A DNA stretch of 64,000 nucleotides from an uncultured Cohaesibacter sp. (lineage in GTDB: Bacteria; Pseudomonadota; Alphaproteobacteria; Rhizobiales; Cohaesibacteraceae). This document shows, one piece after another, positions 42,505 to 52,579 of the stretch (positions are counted from its first letter, which is position 1; each line of letters starts with the position of its first letter). The notes under the pieces were generated by a model that was not told the DNA's origin, searched no databases, and was given only the letters and a program-made list of their open reading frames with translations. The translations under genes were made by a program, and so were the position numbers. The DNA lies in contig NZ_OY782763.1 in assembly GCF_963678225.1 (NCBI RefSeq), positions 1,116,001 through 1,180,000 on the forward strand, written 5' to 3'.

Positions 42505-43725
42505 TTAATGCTTGCCGCCCCAAGCAAAATTATCGCTGCGATATTTGGGAGCATTCTCTGTAGCTGCCAACTGGTCGGCTCCGTTTACTCCAGATGAGAA
42601 AGACAGGGTAAAGACACTCGGATTGATCAAGTCTTCTGATTCAAGCGGCGGTTTTCGCAAAGCATAAATATCGCGCCGCGCGCCCAACCCCTCTCGCAGG
42701 GCGGTCTCATCAGCCTTGGCTAGCGTCTTGGGCAACACATCTTCATCAACCGACTGGGAAAGCACGCGGATAACCAGCTTCTCAACATAGAATGCCAGCT
42801 TGCGTCGCCCTTCCTTGTTGAAGCGAATGGCATTCTTTAAGCGCAACCGGACATCCTGCCCCGACAAATCCGGACCACGGAACGAGAAGTTCCCCTCCTC
42901 ATCGGAAAAGGCGTCCCAGATATCAATAAACTCTTCGTCCCGCTCGGTCAGACGGCTGGAAACAAGGTCGTTGAGATAACGCATGTCAGCAGCAAGTTGC
43001 TCATTGCCCACGGGCGGCAATCCAACCCAGAAGACAGGCTTGTCCTGCTTGGCAAAAGCCAGACGCACCCGGTCGATCTCGCGTTGATAGGCACGAGCCC
43101 ATTCGTCGGTGCGGAATTCATAAGCCGGCGTAATCTCATTGCCATCGGAATCCTTGCGCGCAGGCATTTCACGACGATCATTCAGCCCCACCATTACAAC
43201 AGCAAAGTTGAAAGGATGAGCGGCAAAATAATCTTCGGCATCACTCAAGGGGTTGTTCTTGGCCCGATAGATCAGCCCGCTATTGGGCTTGGAATGGATC
43301 TCCACCCTGACATCGGGCGCTTTGGCAAAAGCATCTTGAAGCCCCCATGCAATATCCTGTGAAAATTCATCGCCGAACACCGCGATCACAGATGCATCAG
43401 GATCCTTTTCAACGGTCTTGATCACAGGTACGACGGGCCCGCGCTTTACCGGTTTATTGTCAGAGGTGTCAGGCTTCTTTTCCTTTTTAGGCGTGCGACG
43501 CTTGAAGAGAAATTCAAAGAACCCCAACGCCACATCATAACGCCCATCATCCGGTTTAACCCGCTGCTGAGCTCTAGGATTCCCATTCATGCTAGAGCCA
43601 GAAAGAGACGGGGCTGCCTGAACGGGCTCGGCCAGAAGAAGCGGAAGCAACAATGAGATTGCCGTCACGAGGCATAGCGCCCCATGCACAAAGGCAAAAC
43701 CGTATTGTCCCTTCTTCAAGCCCAT
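42505..43725 (-). CDS. DUF459 family SGNH-like protein
   Basis: Exported or membrane-anchored protein of 406 residues with a hydrophobic N-terminus (GFAFVHGALCLVTAISLLLPLLLAEP) and a proline/lysine-rich linker. The SGNH-like core spans about 110-330. Block I, normally GDS, reads FGDEFSQDIAWGLQDAF with Glu120 in place of the catalytic serine. Block III, GLND, is intact in VMVGLNDRREM. The family is often found near lytic transglycosylases and may act in peptidoglycan or polysaccharide handling, but loss of the serine makes hydrolysis doubtful. It lies 42 bp after the transglycosylase gene. Confidence 0.82.
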   Translation of the reverse strand: MGLKKGQYGFAFVHGALCLVTAISLLLPLLLAEPVQAAPSLSGSSMNGNPRAQQRVKPDDGRYDVALGFFEFLFKRRTPKKEKKPDTSDNKPVKRGPVVPVIKTVEKDPDASVIAVFGDEFSQDIAWGLQDAFAKAPDVRVEIHSKPNSGLIYRAKNNPLSDAEDYFAAHPFNFAVVMVGLNDRREMPARKDSDGNEITPAYEFRTDEWARAYQREIDRVRLAFAKQDKPVFWVGLPPVGNEQLAADMRYLNDLVSSRLTERDEEFIDIWDAFSDEEGNFSFRGPDLSGQDVRLRLKNAIRFNKEGRRKLAFYVEKLVIRVLSQSVDEDVLPKTLAKADETALREGLGARRDIYALRKPPLESEDLINPSVFTLSFSSGVNGADQLAATENAPKYRSDNFAWGGKH

Positions 43726-43767
43726 TGGCCCGTCTCCAAATATGTCACCCCCGAAAAACCGGGATCA

Positions 43768-45018
43768 TCAGCCTTTGCGCAGGGCTTCCAAAAGATCGCC
43801 GCTGGCAAACCCGTCCGGCACATGGCCATTGCGTTTTTGCCAATGACGGATAGCGGCACGAGACTTGGAACCCAGCCGCCCGTCAATGCCACCTGTATCA
43901 TATCCAAGGCGGTTCAGAATAGTCTGAAGCTCTTTTCGCTCAGTTGTTGTGAGCATCCGGTCAGAACGGGGCCATTCATGCGCAAAGCCTCGCCCACCGC
44001 GAATACGGTCCGCCAGATGGCCAACAGCCAAAGCATAGGATGTGGCATTGTTATAACGCTTGATGACTGAGAAATTCTTCAAAATGAGAAAGGCCGGACC
44101 ACGATAACCAGCTGGCATAATCAGCTGGGCCTGGTCACTTGGCCGTGGGAAAGAGCGTCCATAAACCCGCTTTGCTCCCATTTTCTGCCAGTCGGCAAGG
44201 GTCTTGGTCACCTTGCCATCGGCCAACTCAAAGGGGAAATTGTTGGGCAGCGACACTTCATAGCCCCATGTCTTGCCGGTTTCCCAACCAGCTTCCTTCA
44301 ACAGATTGGCACTGGACGCCAAAGCATCCGGAATGGAGTTCCAGATATCCCGATGTCCGTCACCATCATAATCCACCGCTTTACTCAAGAATGTAGTTGG
44401 AATGAACTGGGTGTGCCCCATGGCACCAGCCCATGAGCCGACCATTTCGGAAGGGGCAACATCTCCGCTCTGCAAAATCTTGAGAGCGGCCAGCAGCTGG
44501 GTTTGCCCAAATTTGGAGCGCTGCGGATCTGCATAAGCCAACATCGCGAGCGACTGGATGGTGGGCTTGATCAAAGCCTTATTGCTGAAAATAGAGCCGT
44601 AAGCGGTTTCCATACCCCAGATCGCCAACAGAACATACCGGTCGACACCAAAGGAATTTTCCAGTCTGCCCAGCAGGGAGGCATATTTGCTCCGCATCTT
44701 CTGACCATTCTTGATGCGCAGGTCACTGACCGCACCATCCATGTAGGACCAGATGGGTTTGACGAATTCTGGCTGGTTGGTCGCCCGTTTGATAACGGAG
44801 CTATCGAACTGCGCACCAGCAAAGGCCGCATTGTATGTTTTTGCCGTGATACCGGCCGATTGGGCCGTTGGCCAAAAATTCCGTATCCAATTTTGGAACC
44901 CTTGCGCCGTTTGCGCGTTGGACTCTGTAGAGAGAAGTGCAAGCAGCAGAAAGCCTGTGGAAATTAATCCCCAAACGGAGGTGAACCCAAAAAGACTTGT
45001 CCAATTTCGTATAGGCAT
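43768..45018 (-). CDS. lytic murein transglycosylase with peptidoglycan-binding domain
   Basis: Periplasmic enzyme of 416 residues of the MltB family, cleaving the glycan chain of peptidoglycan with formation of an anhydro end. Signal peptide to about 37 (SNA-Q), SLT_2 domain about 40-330 with the catalytic Glu in AIWGMETAYGSIFSNK, and GHTQFIPTTF and DYDGDGHRDIWNSIPDALAS. The C-terminus is a peptidoglycan-binding type 1 domain (TERKELQTILNRLGYDTGGIDGRLGSKSRAAIRHWQ). I use the ATG at 45016-45018 with GGGA upstream; a TTG lies two codons earlier. It is likely co-transcribed with the DUF459 gene. Confidence 0.9.
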   Translation of the reverse strand: MPIRNWTSLFGFTSVWGLISTGFLLLALLSTESNAQTAQGFQNWIRNFWPTAQSAGITAKTYNAAFAGAQFDSSVIKRATNQPEFVKPIWSYMDGAVSDLRIKNGQKMRSKYASLLGRLENSFGVDRYVLLAIWGMETAYGSIFSNKALIKPTIQSLAMLAYADPQRSKFGQTQLLAALKILQSGDVAPSEMVGSWAGAMGHTQFIPTTFLSKAVDYDGDGHRDIWNSIPDALASSANLLKEAGWETGKTWGYEVSLPNNFPFELADGKVTKTLADWQKMGAKRVYGRSFPRPSDQAQLIMPAGYRGPAFLILKNFSVIKRYNNATSYALAVGHLADRIRGGRGFAHEWPRSDRMLTTTERKELQTILNRLGYDTGGIDGRLGSKSRAAIRHWQKRNGHVPDGFASGDLLEALRKG

Positions 45019-45218
45019 AAACAATCCCTGTTATCGCAAACAAAGCAGCGGTGTGAATCACTATGCTGCCAAATTATGGCCAAGATAGTAACAGTTCACC
45101 ACTCAAATTAATTCTCCACATTTGCATAATTTGCGTTTTTCTGGTTTGAATGGACGCGCACTTTTCTTGAAACGTAGCAATTTTTGAAGAACAAAATCAC
45201 TTATCGGAGCAAAATCAA

Positions 45219-46118
45219 ATGGTACAGCCAATCCGCAAAGCCGTATTCCCTGTAGCAGGTCTTGGAACGCGCTTCCTTCCAGCGACCAAAGCCCTGCCCA
45301 AGGAAATGCTTACGATTGTCGACCGACCAGTTATTCAATATGTCGTTGACGAAGCCAGGGCTGCGGGTGTCGAACAATTCATTTTCGTTACCGGTAGAAA
45401 CAAGGCCGTCATCGAGGACCATTTCGACGTACAGGTAGAGCTGGAAGACACGCTCAAACAGCGCGGCAAATATGATGTGCTCAAAAGCCTGCGCAAAGAC
45501 CTGCCAAAGGCGGGCCACACCATGTTTACCCGTCAGCAGCAGCCGCTGGGCCTTGGGCACGCCGTTTTGTGCGCCAAAGAACTTGTTGGCCATGAACCAT
45601 TCGCGCTGCTTCTTCCAGATATGATCATGAAGTCGCCCAAGGGCTGCCTCGCCCAAATGATGGACGTCTATAACAAGCGCGCTGGCAACATCGTTGCACT
45701 TGAAGAAGTGCCGATGGAAATGACCTTCAAATATGGTGTCATTCAGCCGGGCGAGAAATTTGAAGACAGCGTAGAGATCAACGGCATGGTCGAGAAACCG
45801 GAGCCGGGCACTGCGCCTTCCAACCTTATCCTCTCGGGTCGTTATATCCTGCAGCCGGAAATCTTTGATTATCTCAAGGATCAGCAACCGGGCAGCGGCA
45901 ACGAAATCCAGCTGACCGACGCCATGATCAGCCTCAACAACGATCAGTCCTTCACCGGTATGATCTATGATGGCGAAACCTATGACTGCGGGTCCAAATC
46001 AGGCTTCCTGATGGCCAACGTATCCTACGGCATGGAACGCGATGATATTGCGCCAAACGTGGCAAGCACCATCCGCTCCATCATTGAAAAGTACGACACG
46101 GAGAATGGCCACAAATAA
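45219..46118 (+). CDS. galU: UTP-glucose-1-phosphate uridylyltransferase
   Basis: Makes UDP-glucose from UTP and glucose-1-phosphate for surface polysaccharides. 299 residues with family motifs FPVAGLGTRFLPATKALPKEMLTIVDRPVIQYVVDEARAAG, QQPLGLGHAVLCAKELVG, FALLLPDMIM and GMVEKPEPGTAPSNLILSGRYIL. The ATG at 45219 has CGGAG upstream. It is a single gene closed by a terminator at 46146. Confidence 0.96.
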   Translation: MVQPIRKAVFPVAGLGTRFLPATKALPKEMLTIVDRPVIQYVVDEARAAGVEQFIFVTGRNKAVIEDHFDVQVELEDTLKQRGKYDVLKSLRKDLPKAGHTMFTRQQQPLGLGHAVLCAKELVGHEPFALLLPDMIMKSPKGCLAQMMDVYNKRAGNIVALEEVPMEMTFKYGVIQPGEKFEDSVEINGMVEKPEPGTAPSNLILSGRYILQPEIFDYLKDQQPGSGNEIQLTDAMISLNNDQSFTGMIYDGETYDCGSKSGFLMANVSYGMERDDIAPNVASTIRSIIEKYDTENGHK

Positions 46119-46145
46119 GTGGTCGGCAATCAGCCAGAATCAACG

Positions 46146-46172
46146 AAAGCGGGCCGTATGGTCCGCTTTTTT
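46146..46172 (+). terminator. rho-independent terminator of galU
   Basis: AAAGCGGGCC and GGTCCGCTTTTTT form a stem with one G-T pair and a 4-nt loop, followed by six T. 28 bp after the galU stop. Confidence 0.85.
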
Positions 46173-46260
46173 CATATCTGGATGATAGGGAAATCACAAA
46201 GGCGCAAGCCATGCGATCCGTTCCGGTCGCAGCGCAAGCATCCGAGACAGGCCTAGCCCG

Positions 46261-46611
46261 TTATTCGACAAGTGTGATGATATTGCCTGAGGGATCGATC
46301 AGATGCACCAACGATCCACCCCAGAATTGTCTTTCCGGCGGCGCAACAAAGGGCACCCCACGCGCTTTCAGGGTCTGATACAAGCTCGGCAAATCATCAA
46401 CGGCCAGTGACAGACCGGTAAAACGACCGATCAGGGACGCCTGAGGGCCTCGTGCATCTTCTTCTTCGATAATGACCAGCATGCCCGGCTCAAAACCGAC
46501 GGCTCCCTGTTCGAAGCGGTCCCACACCATGGGCCACTTGAGCGAATTTGCATAAAAATCGCGTGCGACTGCAAGATCTCTAACGAAAATCCGGAATGCG
46601 GTTACATGCAT
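46261..46611 (-). CDS. VOC superfamily (glyoxalase/bleomycin-resistance-like) protein
   Basis: Small metal-binding-fold protein of 116 residues with the two beta-alpha-beta-beta-beta modules of the vicinal oxygen chelate family: TAFRIFVRDLAVARDFYANSLKWPMVWD and SLYQTLKARGVPFVAPPERQFWGGSLVHLIDPSGNIITLVE. The C-terminal Glu is a usual metal ligand. The specific reaction cannot be told. I chose the ATG at 46609-46611 (MHVTAFR), with GGGG upstream; a start 45 bp earlier adds a poorly conserved basic segment. Confidence 0.82.
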   Translation of the reverse strand: MHVTAFRIFVRDLAVARDFYANSLKWPMVWDRFEQGAVGFEPGMLVIIEEEDARGPQASLIGRFTGLSLAVDDLPSLYQTLKARGVPFVAPPERQFWGGSLVHLIDPSGNIITLVE

Positions 46612-46847
46612 TGGCTGGCCCCCATACTGCCTGTCGGACCTTTTAAACACCGACATTCGAAATCCATAGCAGGCAAAACAGTTGTAATCAACTCAGTGCC
46701 AACCAATTTTACCCGAACATCGAAGCACATCAAAGCTTTGTTTTTACAAGTTGTCTTGAGTGAAAGTGGTATCAATCCGAGAATACAACGAATTTTCAAG
46801 GACCGAGACACTACAAATGGTGAAATTGAAAATAAAAGTGACAAACA

Positions 46848-46880
46848 GAAAAAGGTGACCGAATGAAGCGGTCACCCTTT
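46848..46880 (-). terminator. rho-independent terminator of the DUF2336 gene
   Basis: GGTGACCG (46854-46861) and CGGTCACC (46869-46876) form a perfect stem; on the minus strand a T run follows. It lies about 65 bp after the DUF2336 stop. The remaining 46612-46853 stretch holds no recognised gene. Confidence 0.75.
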
Positions 46881-46943
46881 ATTTACTTGCGGGTCAAGAG
46901 CATCAAGCAATCACCAATGAACTCAAGCCGCTTTACGCGCCTG

Positions 46944-48023
46944 TCAGTCTAGTATCAGGCCCGTTTTTGGCCAGCTATTGGCGATTTTAAGAGCTTCATC
47001 CGTACTCAATTGTCTGTAACGCTTGAGAACAGCGCTGCATTGATTGGCTGAAAGGCACAACATCCAAGGCCCGCATTCCAACACATCACGCACCAGTTCG
47101 TCCGAGAAGGATTGCAAGCGGAACAGGCTGAGCACCTGATCCCACTCCAGACATGCCATCATGCGCGCAATGATCTGATGAGGGAAGCCGGTCATCTTGG
47201 CAATGCCACAAACCAGATCGGCAAATTGATCATTGCAGGCAAACTGCCGCAACACGCCATTGCCCAGAAACCCCTGCATGTGGAGCTTGTCGATTTTGGT
47301 CAAAGAGGAGTCGAACCGATAACGGGCCAGATAGGAATGGCGCGACAGATTGTAGAAATGCTCGTCAACCATTGGTTCGATGCAGGCCCACACACCGCTG
47401 AGATCAACATGCTTTCTGGCTGAGGCCTGCTTGCTCAAAACCGGAGCAGAGCGCTGATTGTCCGAGATTCTGTTGGCCAGTTCCCTAGCGAGAAAACGGT
47501 CATTGTCTGCAGCCTGTTCCAGAAGCCGCTGACTATCTTCGGAGAGATCGGCACCGCAGTTGGCGGCCAGTTTGATCATCACGGTTTCACGTCCGGATCT
47601 GACAAGCACATCAGTCACAACACTACTGATGCTCTTGCGTGTGGAAATGGACACCATGTGGTCTTCGCTGTTCGCCTCGGTGACTTCAATCAAATCATCG
47701 TCCGTCAAAACCGGAGAGTTACGCAACACTGGGTCAGCAACCTTGATGGCATCAAAGGCAAAGCGGCGAATGATATTATGCGGGGCATTCTCAAGATGAC
47801 AGATCTTTTGAGCGGCAAAAGAACGCGTATCCTCACACACGAGATCGGCAAGCCGCTGCATGACCGTATCGTAAGTCGCTAACTGCTCGTCATCGCAATG
47901 AGATGCTGTCAGCGAAAACAACGACGCGACATGGCGCATCAATTCGTCGCTCTTACCACTATCGCTCTGACCGCTAAGAACCTTCCAGTCCACAAGTTCG
48001 GTTTTTACGTTGGCAGCCTGCAT
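46944..48023 (-). CDS. DUF2336 domain-containing protein
   Basis: Soluble protein of 359 residues, almost entirely helical, with the DUF2336 pattern: HVASLFSLTASHCDDEQLATYDTVMQRLADLV, APHNIIRRFAFDAIKVADPVLRNSPVLTDDDLIEV and ISTRKSISSVVTDVLVRSGRETVMIKLAANCGADLSEDS. The family is nearly confined to alphaproteobacteria and has no established function; its HEAT-like repeats suggest protein-protein contacts. A C-terminal region (FLGNGVLRQFACNDQFADLVCGIAKM) carries further helical repeats. A terminator follows at 46848. Confidence 0.85.
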   Translation of the reverse strand: MQAANVKTELVDWKVLSGQSDSGKSDELMRHVASLFSLTASHCDDEQLATYDTVMQRLADLVCEDTRSFAAQKICHLENAPHNIIRRFAFDAIKVADPVLRNSPVLTDDDLIEVTEANSEDHMVSISTRKSISSVVTDVLVRSGRETVMIKLAANCGADLSEDSQRLLEQAADNDRFLARELANRISDNQRSAPVLSKQASARKHVDLSGVWACIEPMVDEHFYNLSRHSYLARYRFDSSLTKIDKLHMQGFLGNGVLRQFACNDQFADLVCGIAKMTGFPHQIIARMMACLEWDQVLSLFRLQSFSDELVRDVLECGPWMLCLSANQCSAVLKRYRQLSTDEALKIANSWPKTGLILD

Positions 48024-48392
48024 TTTGACAATTCCCGTTCTGATATAGAATCCCCGTTTGGAAATTCGGTTTCAGGCCAAACTACAGACAAGCGATCTAT
48101 AAACGCCTAAACAGCAAACCAGAATTTGAAGATAAACACCTGAAAAATATAGATAAATTCTATTAAAATTTGAAACACCTCATTTCAATACATTCAAAAC
48201 ATGTGATTTATCAAACATTTCAACAACTAAACACCGACCCACTACATGTTTATCAAAAGTTGCAATATCGATTGAAGGCCAATTTTTACGAAAAAACAGC
48301 CCCTGCAATCACATGTGGAAGAAAGCGATCCGTTTCCAAAAACCATCGTCAAAAAGGGCATCTGATGTGTCAAATATTAATACTTCCCAAAC
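48024..48392. other. AT-rich intergenic region, nothing recognised
   Basis: Lies between the DUF2336 promoter side and the terminator of ettA. Strongly AT-rich around 48110-48300. No convincing gene, and no clear hairpins other than the terminator at 48393. Confidence 0.45.
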
Positions 48393-48422
48393 AAAAAGCC
48401 CTGCTCGAATGAGCAGGGCTTT
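48393..48422 (-). terminator. rho-independent terminator of ettA
   Basis: AAAAAGCCCTGCTC and GAGCAGGGCTTT form a perfect stem with a 4-nt loop. On the minus strand five T follow. 35 bp after the ettA stop. Confidence 0.85.
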
Positions 48423-48456
48423 CATAGAAATTCAGACTATCAATGCGTATGCAAGA

Positions 48457-50109
48457 TCAACGCGTGAATGGCTTGTATTTGACACGCTTGGGGTTGACCG
48501 CATCTGGACCGAGGCGGCGCACTTTGTCCTTCTCGTAGTCCTCGAAGTTACCTTCAAACCATTCCACATGGCTATCGCCTTCAAAGGCAAGAATATGCGT
48601 AGCAAGGCGGTCAAGGAACATACGATCATGGCTGATGACCACGGCGCAACCGGCGAAATCCTCTAGGGCATCTTCCAGAGCGGCAAGGGTTTCAGTATCC
48701 AGATCGTTGGTCGGCTCATCGAGCAGCAACACGTTGGCGCCCGATTTCAGAACCTTGGCCAGATGCACGCGGTTGCGCTGCCCACCCGAAAGAGAGCCCA
48801 CTTTCTGCTGCTGGTCTCCCCCTTTGAAGTTGAAGGCGGAGCAGTAGGCACGGCTGTTCATCTCGCGTTTGCCCAGCTTGATGATGTCATCCCCTTCAGA
48901 GATTTCTTCCCAAACGGTCTTGTCCGCGTCCAAAGCGTCGCGAGACTGGTCAACATAACCAAGATGCACGGTCTCACCCAGAGTGATGGAGCCTTCATCT
49001 GGCTGGTCATGACCGGTCAACATCTTGAACAGGGTCGTTTTACCAACACCGTTCGGACCGATCACACCAACAATACCACCCGGTGGCAGTTTGAAATCCA
49101 GACCATCGATCAGCAAACGCTCGCCGAAGCCCTTTTGGAGCCCTTCGACATCAATCACCACATCACCAAGACGCTCTCCCGGCGGAATGATGATCTGAGC
49201 GGTACCAGGTGCGCGCTCTTCGTTGCGCTTGAGCAGCTCGTCATAGGCCTTGATACGGGCCTTGGATTTGGCCTGACGGGCTTTCGGGCTGGCGGCAATC
49301 CATTCCTGTTCGCGCGACAGGGCACGCTGACGGGCAGCCTCTTCACGCCCTTCCTGAGCCAGACGCTTTGCCTTGGCTTCGAGATAGGCGGTATAGTTGC
49401 CTTCATAAGGAATGCCGCGGCCACGGTCGAGTTCGAGAATCCAGCCAGTCACATTGTCGAGGAAGTAGCGGTCATGGGTGATGATCAGGACGGCGCCCTT
49501 GAATTCACGCAAATGCTTTTCAAGCCAGTTGACCGTTTCGGCGTCCAGATGGTTGGTCGGTTCATCGAGCAGCAGCAGGTCAGGCTCCGAGAGCAGCAGC
49601 TTGCAGAGCGCAACACGACGCTTTTCACCACCAGACAGGACCGAGACATCGGCATCCGATGGCGGGCAGCGCAATGCGTCCATGGCCATCTCCACCTGAG
49701 ACTGCAGATCCCACAGATTTTGGCTGTCGATTACATCCTGAAGCTTGGCGCCTTCTTCCGCAGTTTCGTCGGAATAATTCATCATCAGTTCATTGTAGCG
49801 ATCCAGAATGGCCTGCTTTTCGGCAACCCCTTCCATCACGTTGCCAAGAACATCCTTGCTCTCGTCAAGAACTGGCTCCTGAGGCAGATAGCCGATCTTG
49901 GCTCCATCTGCCGCCCAGGCTTCACCGGTGAATTCATTGTCCAGCCCGGCCATGATCCGAAGCACGGTGGACTTACCTGCACCGTTCGGGCCGAGAATAC
50001 CGATTTTCGCATCAGGGTAGAAAGAAAGATGGACATTCTCCAAAACCTTCTTGCCGCCACCGTAGGTCTTGGAAAGACCATGCATGTGATAAATGAATTG
50101 TCGCGCCAT
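48457..50109 (-). CDS. ettA: energy-dependent translational throttle protein EttA (ABC-F)
   Basis: Ribosome-associated ABC-F ATPase of 550 residues with two nucleotide-binding domains and no membrane segment. NBD1: [52 protein letters not shown]2: [49 protein letters not shown]. The linker (PtIM) region with [39 protein letters not shown] is the EttA type. It regulates the first translation step in response to ATP level in E. coli. It starts [18 protein letters not shown], as in the family. Confidence 0.96.
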   Translation of the reverse strand: MARQFIYHMHGLSKTYGGGKKVLENVHLSFYPDAKIGILGPNGAGKSTVLRIMAGLDNEFTGEAWAADGAKIGYLPQEPVLDESKDVLGNVMEGVAEKQAILDRYNELMMNYSDETAEEGAKLQDVIDSQNLWDLQSQVEMAMDALRCPPSDADVSVLSGGEKRRVALCKLLLSEPDLLLLDEPTNHLDAETVNWLEKHLREFKGAVLIITHDRYFLDNVTGWILELDRGRGIPYEGNYTAYLEAKAKRLAQEGREEAARQRALSREQEWIAASPKARQAKSKARIKAYDELLKRNEERAPGTAQIIIPPGERLGDVVIDVEGLQKGFGERLLIDGLDFKLPPGGIVGVIGPNGVGKTTLFKMLTGHDQPDEGSITLGETVHLGYVDQSRDALDADKTVWEEISEGDDIIKLGKREMNSRAYCSAFNFKGGDQQQKVGSLSGGQRNRVHLAKVLKSGANVLLLDEPTNDLDTETLAALEDALEDFAGCAVVISHDRMFLDRLATHILAFEGDSHVEWFEGNFEDYEKDKVRRLGPDAVNPKRVKYKPFTR

Positions 50110-50326
50110 ATATCGCTACCGTCCGAATAAAGTGTTTGCGCGTAAAATGGCCACCGTGGGGACCAAACGCGTGGTTCCAAAGGATTTCCGCCTCACCCGC
50201 AATTCAGGAATCATGGAAATTGCACGAGGGAAATCATGAGTTGCCTCGTTGTAAAGACCTCTGCGCGGCGTTTCAATCCCCATTCTGGAGACTTTTCGCC
50301 GCCGCGAGCGAACAAACACCATGCAT

Positions 50327-51268
50327 CTATCGAGACGCGTCTAGCTTCTTGCCATCGAGGTGAAAGCATCCGCGCCCTTCGGCTTTGCTTAGATAGAGCT
50401 GTTTGTCTGCCTGCTCGACAACAGCTTCGGCTGACGTGCTCATGTCAGAAAGGGCTGCCCCTATGGATACCGAGAAGGAGAGAATTTCTCCTCCGAGATC
50501 CATCCAGGATTCCTTGATAAGAAGATCCAGCCGGTTCCCCACGATTTCGAGCCCACGAGGGCTGGCATTCGGCAGCAGGATTAGAAATTCATCGCCGCCA
50601 AGTCGGCAAACGATGTCGGAAGGCCTTAGGATAGCCGACATCGTTTTGGCAATGGCAACGATCACACGGTCGCCAACACCATGCCCCCATGTGTCATTGA
50701 TGGACTTGAAATTATCAATATCAGCAACAATCACGCCATATGGCTTATATTCCCTGCTTTGCACACTCTGCAGACGTTCCAGCGAAATATCAGCAAAGCG
50801 CCGGTTTCCGACGCCAGTCAGAGGATCGGTAACGACCTCCTGCTGCAGGGTTTCAAATTCGGAAACCATCGTCAGATGTTGACTGTTATCCTTGAACACC
50901 TCGACAGAGCCAGTGATTTTCCCAAGCTCATTGCGAATGGGAAAGGACCGGATGCTGACCGGTATCCGATGTCCCGCCTTGTGATGCATATAGACATTGA
51001 CTTCACGTGATTGACCATCGCGCATGCAAGCTGCCAATGGACAGCCCTGTAGACAAAGGCAATTGCCTTCATCGTCAACATGATTAAGCGTATGGTCTGC
51101 GCAGCTCTTGCCCAAAACATCTTCTGCAGTAAAGCCACTAAGCCGTTCGGCCCCCTTGTTCCAATAAAGAACCCGACGCTTACGGTTGACGAAATAGACC
51201 CCGTCATTCAGCGCATCAAGGACAGTCACATAAAAGGACTTGTCCAGATTTTCCAATATATGTGGCAC
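50327..51268 (-). CDS. PAS-GGDEF diguanylate cyclase
   Basis: Signalling protein of 313 residues that makes cyclic di-GMP. A PAS sensor (about 10-130: VLDALNDGVYFVNRKRRVLYWNKGAERLSGFTAEDVLGK, with a CLCLQGCPLAAC cysteine cluster) is followed by a GGDEF domain. The active site RLGGDEFLILLP is intact, and RPSD five residues before it forms a product-inhibition I-site. DPLTGVGNRRF and DIDNFKSINDTWGHGVGD are also normal. No membrane segments, so it senses inside the cell; the Cys cluster may bind metal or sense redox. Start GTG at 51266-51268 with GGGA upstream. Confidence 0.92.
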   Translation of the reverse strand: MPHILENLDKSFYVTVLDALNDGVYFVNRKRRVLYWNKGAERLSGFTAEDVLGKSCADHTLNHVDDEGNCLCLQGCPLAACMRDGQSREVNVYMHHKAGHRIPVSIRSFPIRNELGKITGSVEVFKDNSQHLTMVSEFETLQQEVVTDPLTGVGNRRFADISLERLQSVQSREYKPYGVIVADIDNFKSINDTWGHGVGDRVIVAIAKTMSAILRPSDIVCRLGGDEFLILLPNASPRGLEIVGNRLDLLIKESWMDLGGEILSFSVSIGAALSDMSTSAEAVVEQADKQLYLSKAEGRGCFHLDGKKLDASR

Positions 51269-51439
51269 GAATTTATCCCGATCAACTCCCAGAGCGAGCC
51301 CCCCCTTCTGGAAATATTTAAGGTTTCGAACATCAGAATATTTTATTCAGTATCGTTTTGAATTGTTTAAATTTGGTAATGCACAACCGGCTTTTTGCAC
51401 GGACAGCGAGAAAACTGTCCGCACACTATCCGTCAGGGT

Positions 51440-52540
51440 TCAAACACTTTTCTCTGAGTCGATGAAATCACTGTGATTCACAACAATCTGCCCGATCAAA
51501 AGAACCGGTACAGCAATGAAGCCCCCTATCGGCCCCCACAGCCAGATCCAGCCAACCAGCGAGAGGAAAATCAAAAACGGGTTGACCGTCATGATGCGAC
51601 CAAGGGCCAGTGGCGTCGCAAACTGCGCTTCGAGGAAATTGATAAAGAGATAAACAGCAGCAGGCGCTACGATCATGGAAAACTGGCCATAGAGCGAAAG
51701 CCCCACCGCGAGCATGATGCAAACCATAATCGCAGGCCCGATGTAGATTATAAAGTTGAGCATACCCGCCAAAAGCCCCCACAACATGGGCGACGGCACA
51801 CCAAGCACCCACATAGCGCCAGAAACCACCGCGGCCAACAACAGGTTGATCATGGAAACGCTCAGCATATAGCTGGAGAGGCGGCTCTCCACATCGTCGA
51901 ACATGGTCGCAAGCTTCTTGCGGCGGGACCCATGCTCTGCCCTTGTCAGAATCGAATAACGCACCTGATGCCGCGTGGCGATAAAGAAAAACAGCCCCGC
52001 CAGAAACAGGATAATCTGGGCGGCAAGCGAAGGTGCGAAAAAGGCGACCTGCTTGACGGTGTCACCGCCAGCAACATTGACTGTCATGGAGGCAGGATCC
52101 CCACCGGCAATTTCGCTGAATTGATCCTGCAGGTTGGCAAGCGAGGCAAACAGCCCCTTCCAGTTTGCCAGCTCCGCCTGCAAGCGAGACCAGATCACCG
52201 GTAGCCGATCCATCCAGTCGGCCAGTGGCACTGCAAAGCCCGTAATAGCCACCCCGATAAGAGCCAACAGCAGCAAGACCGCTGTCATGGCTGAAAACCA
52301 CGCTGGCACGCCATAAGCCTCGATGCGATCAACCAGCGGCCCGAAAACCAGACCGATGATCACAGCCAGAACCAATGGTGCGAGAATGGACTGGGCGAAG
52401 TCCAGCGCCGCCACGAGCGTTACAAAACCGATAATGATCAGCGCGCTATAAGCGACGCGCCGCAACCGCTCTTCGGTTGTGATCCCCGTAACTTCTGCGC
52501 GGACAGATCCGGATTGGGCATTGGGAAGCGAATTGGACAT
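51440..52540 (-). CDS. AI-2E family transporter
   Basis: Membrane protein of 366 residues with about eight helices, in the AI-2E (TqsA/PerM) family. Marks are VAALDFAQSILAPLVLAVIIGLVFGPLVDRIEAYGVPAWFSAM, MLWGLLAGMLNFIIYIGPAIMVCIMLAVGL and VYLFINFLEAQFATPLALGRIMTVNPFLIFLSLVGWIWLWGPIGGFIAVPVLL. Members export small molecules including autoinducer-2 or act as ion antiporters; the substrate here is unknown. The ATG at 52538-52540 is chosen because an earlier start runs over the promoter. An EcfG-type promoter about 40 bp upstream suggests stress induction. Confidence 0.88.
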   Translation of the reverse strand: MSNSLPNAQSGSVRAEVTGITTEERLRRVAYSALIIIGFVTLVAALDFAQSILAPLVLAVIIGLVFGPLVDRIEAYGVPAWFSAMTAVLLLLALIGVAITGFAVPLADWMDRLPVIWSRLQAELANWKGLFASLANLQDQFSEIAGGDPASMTVNVAGGDTVKQVAFFAPSLAAQIILFLAGLFFFIATRHQVRYSILTRAEHGSRRKKLATMFDDVESRLSSYMLSVSMINLLLAAVVSGAMWVLGVPSPMLWGLLAGMLNFIIYIGPAIMVCIMLAVGLSLYGQFSMIVAPAAVYLFINFLEAQFATPLALGRIMTVNPFLIFLSLVGWIWLWGPIGGFIAVPVLLIGQIVVNHSDFIDSEKSV

Positions 52541-52579
52541 AAAATGGCTCTCTGAACATGACTGCTTGTACCCAAATTC

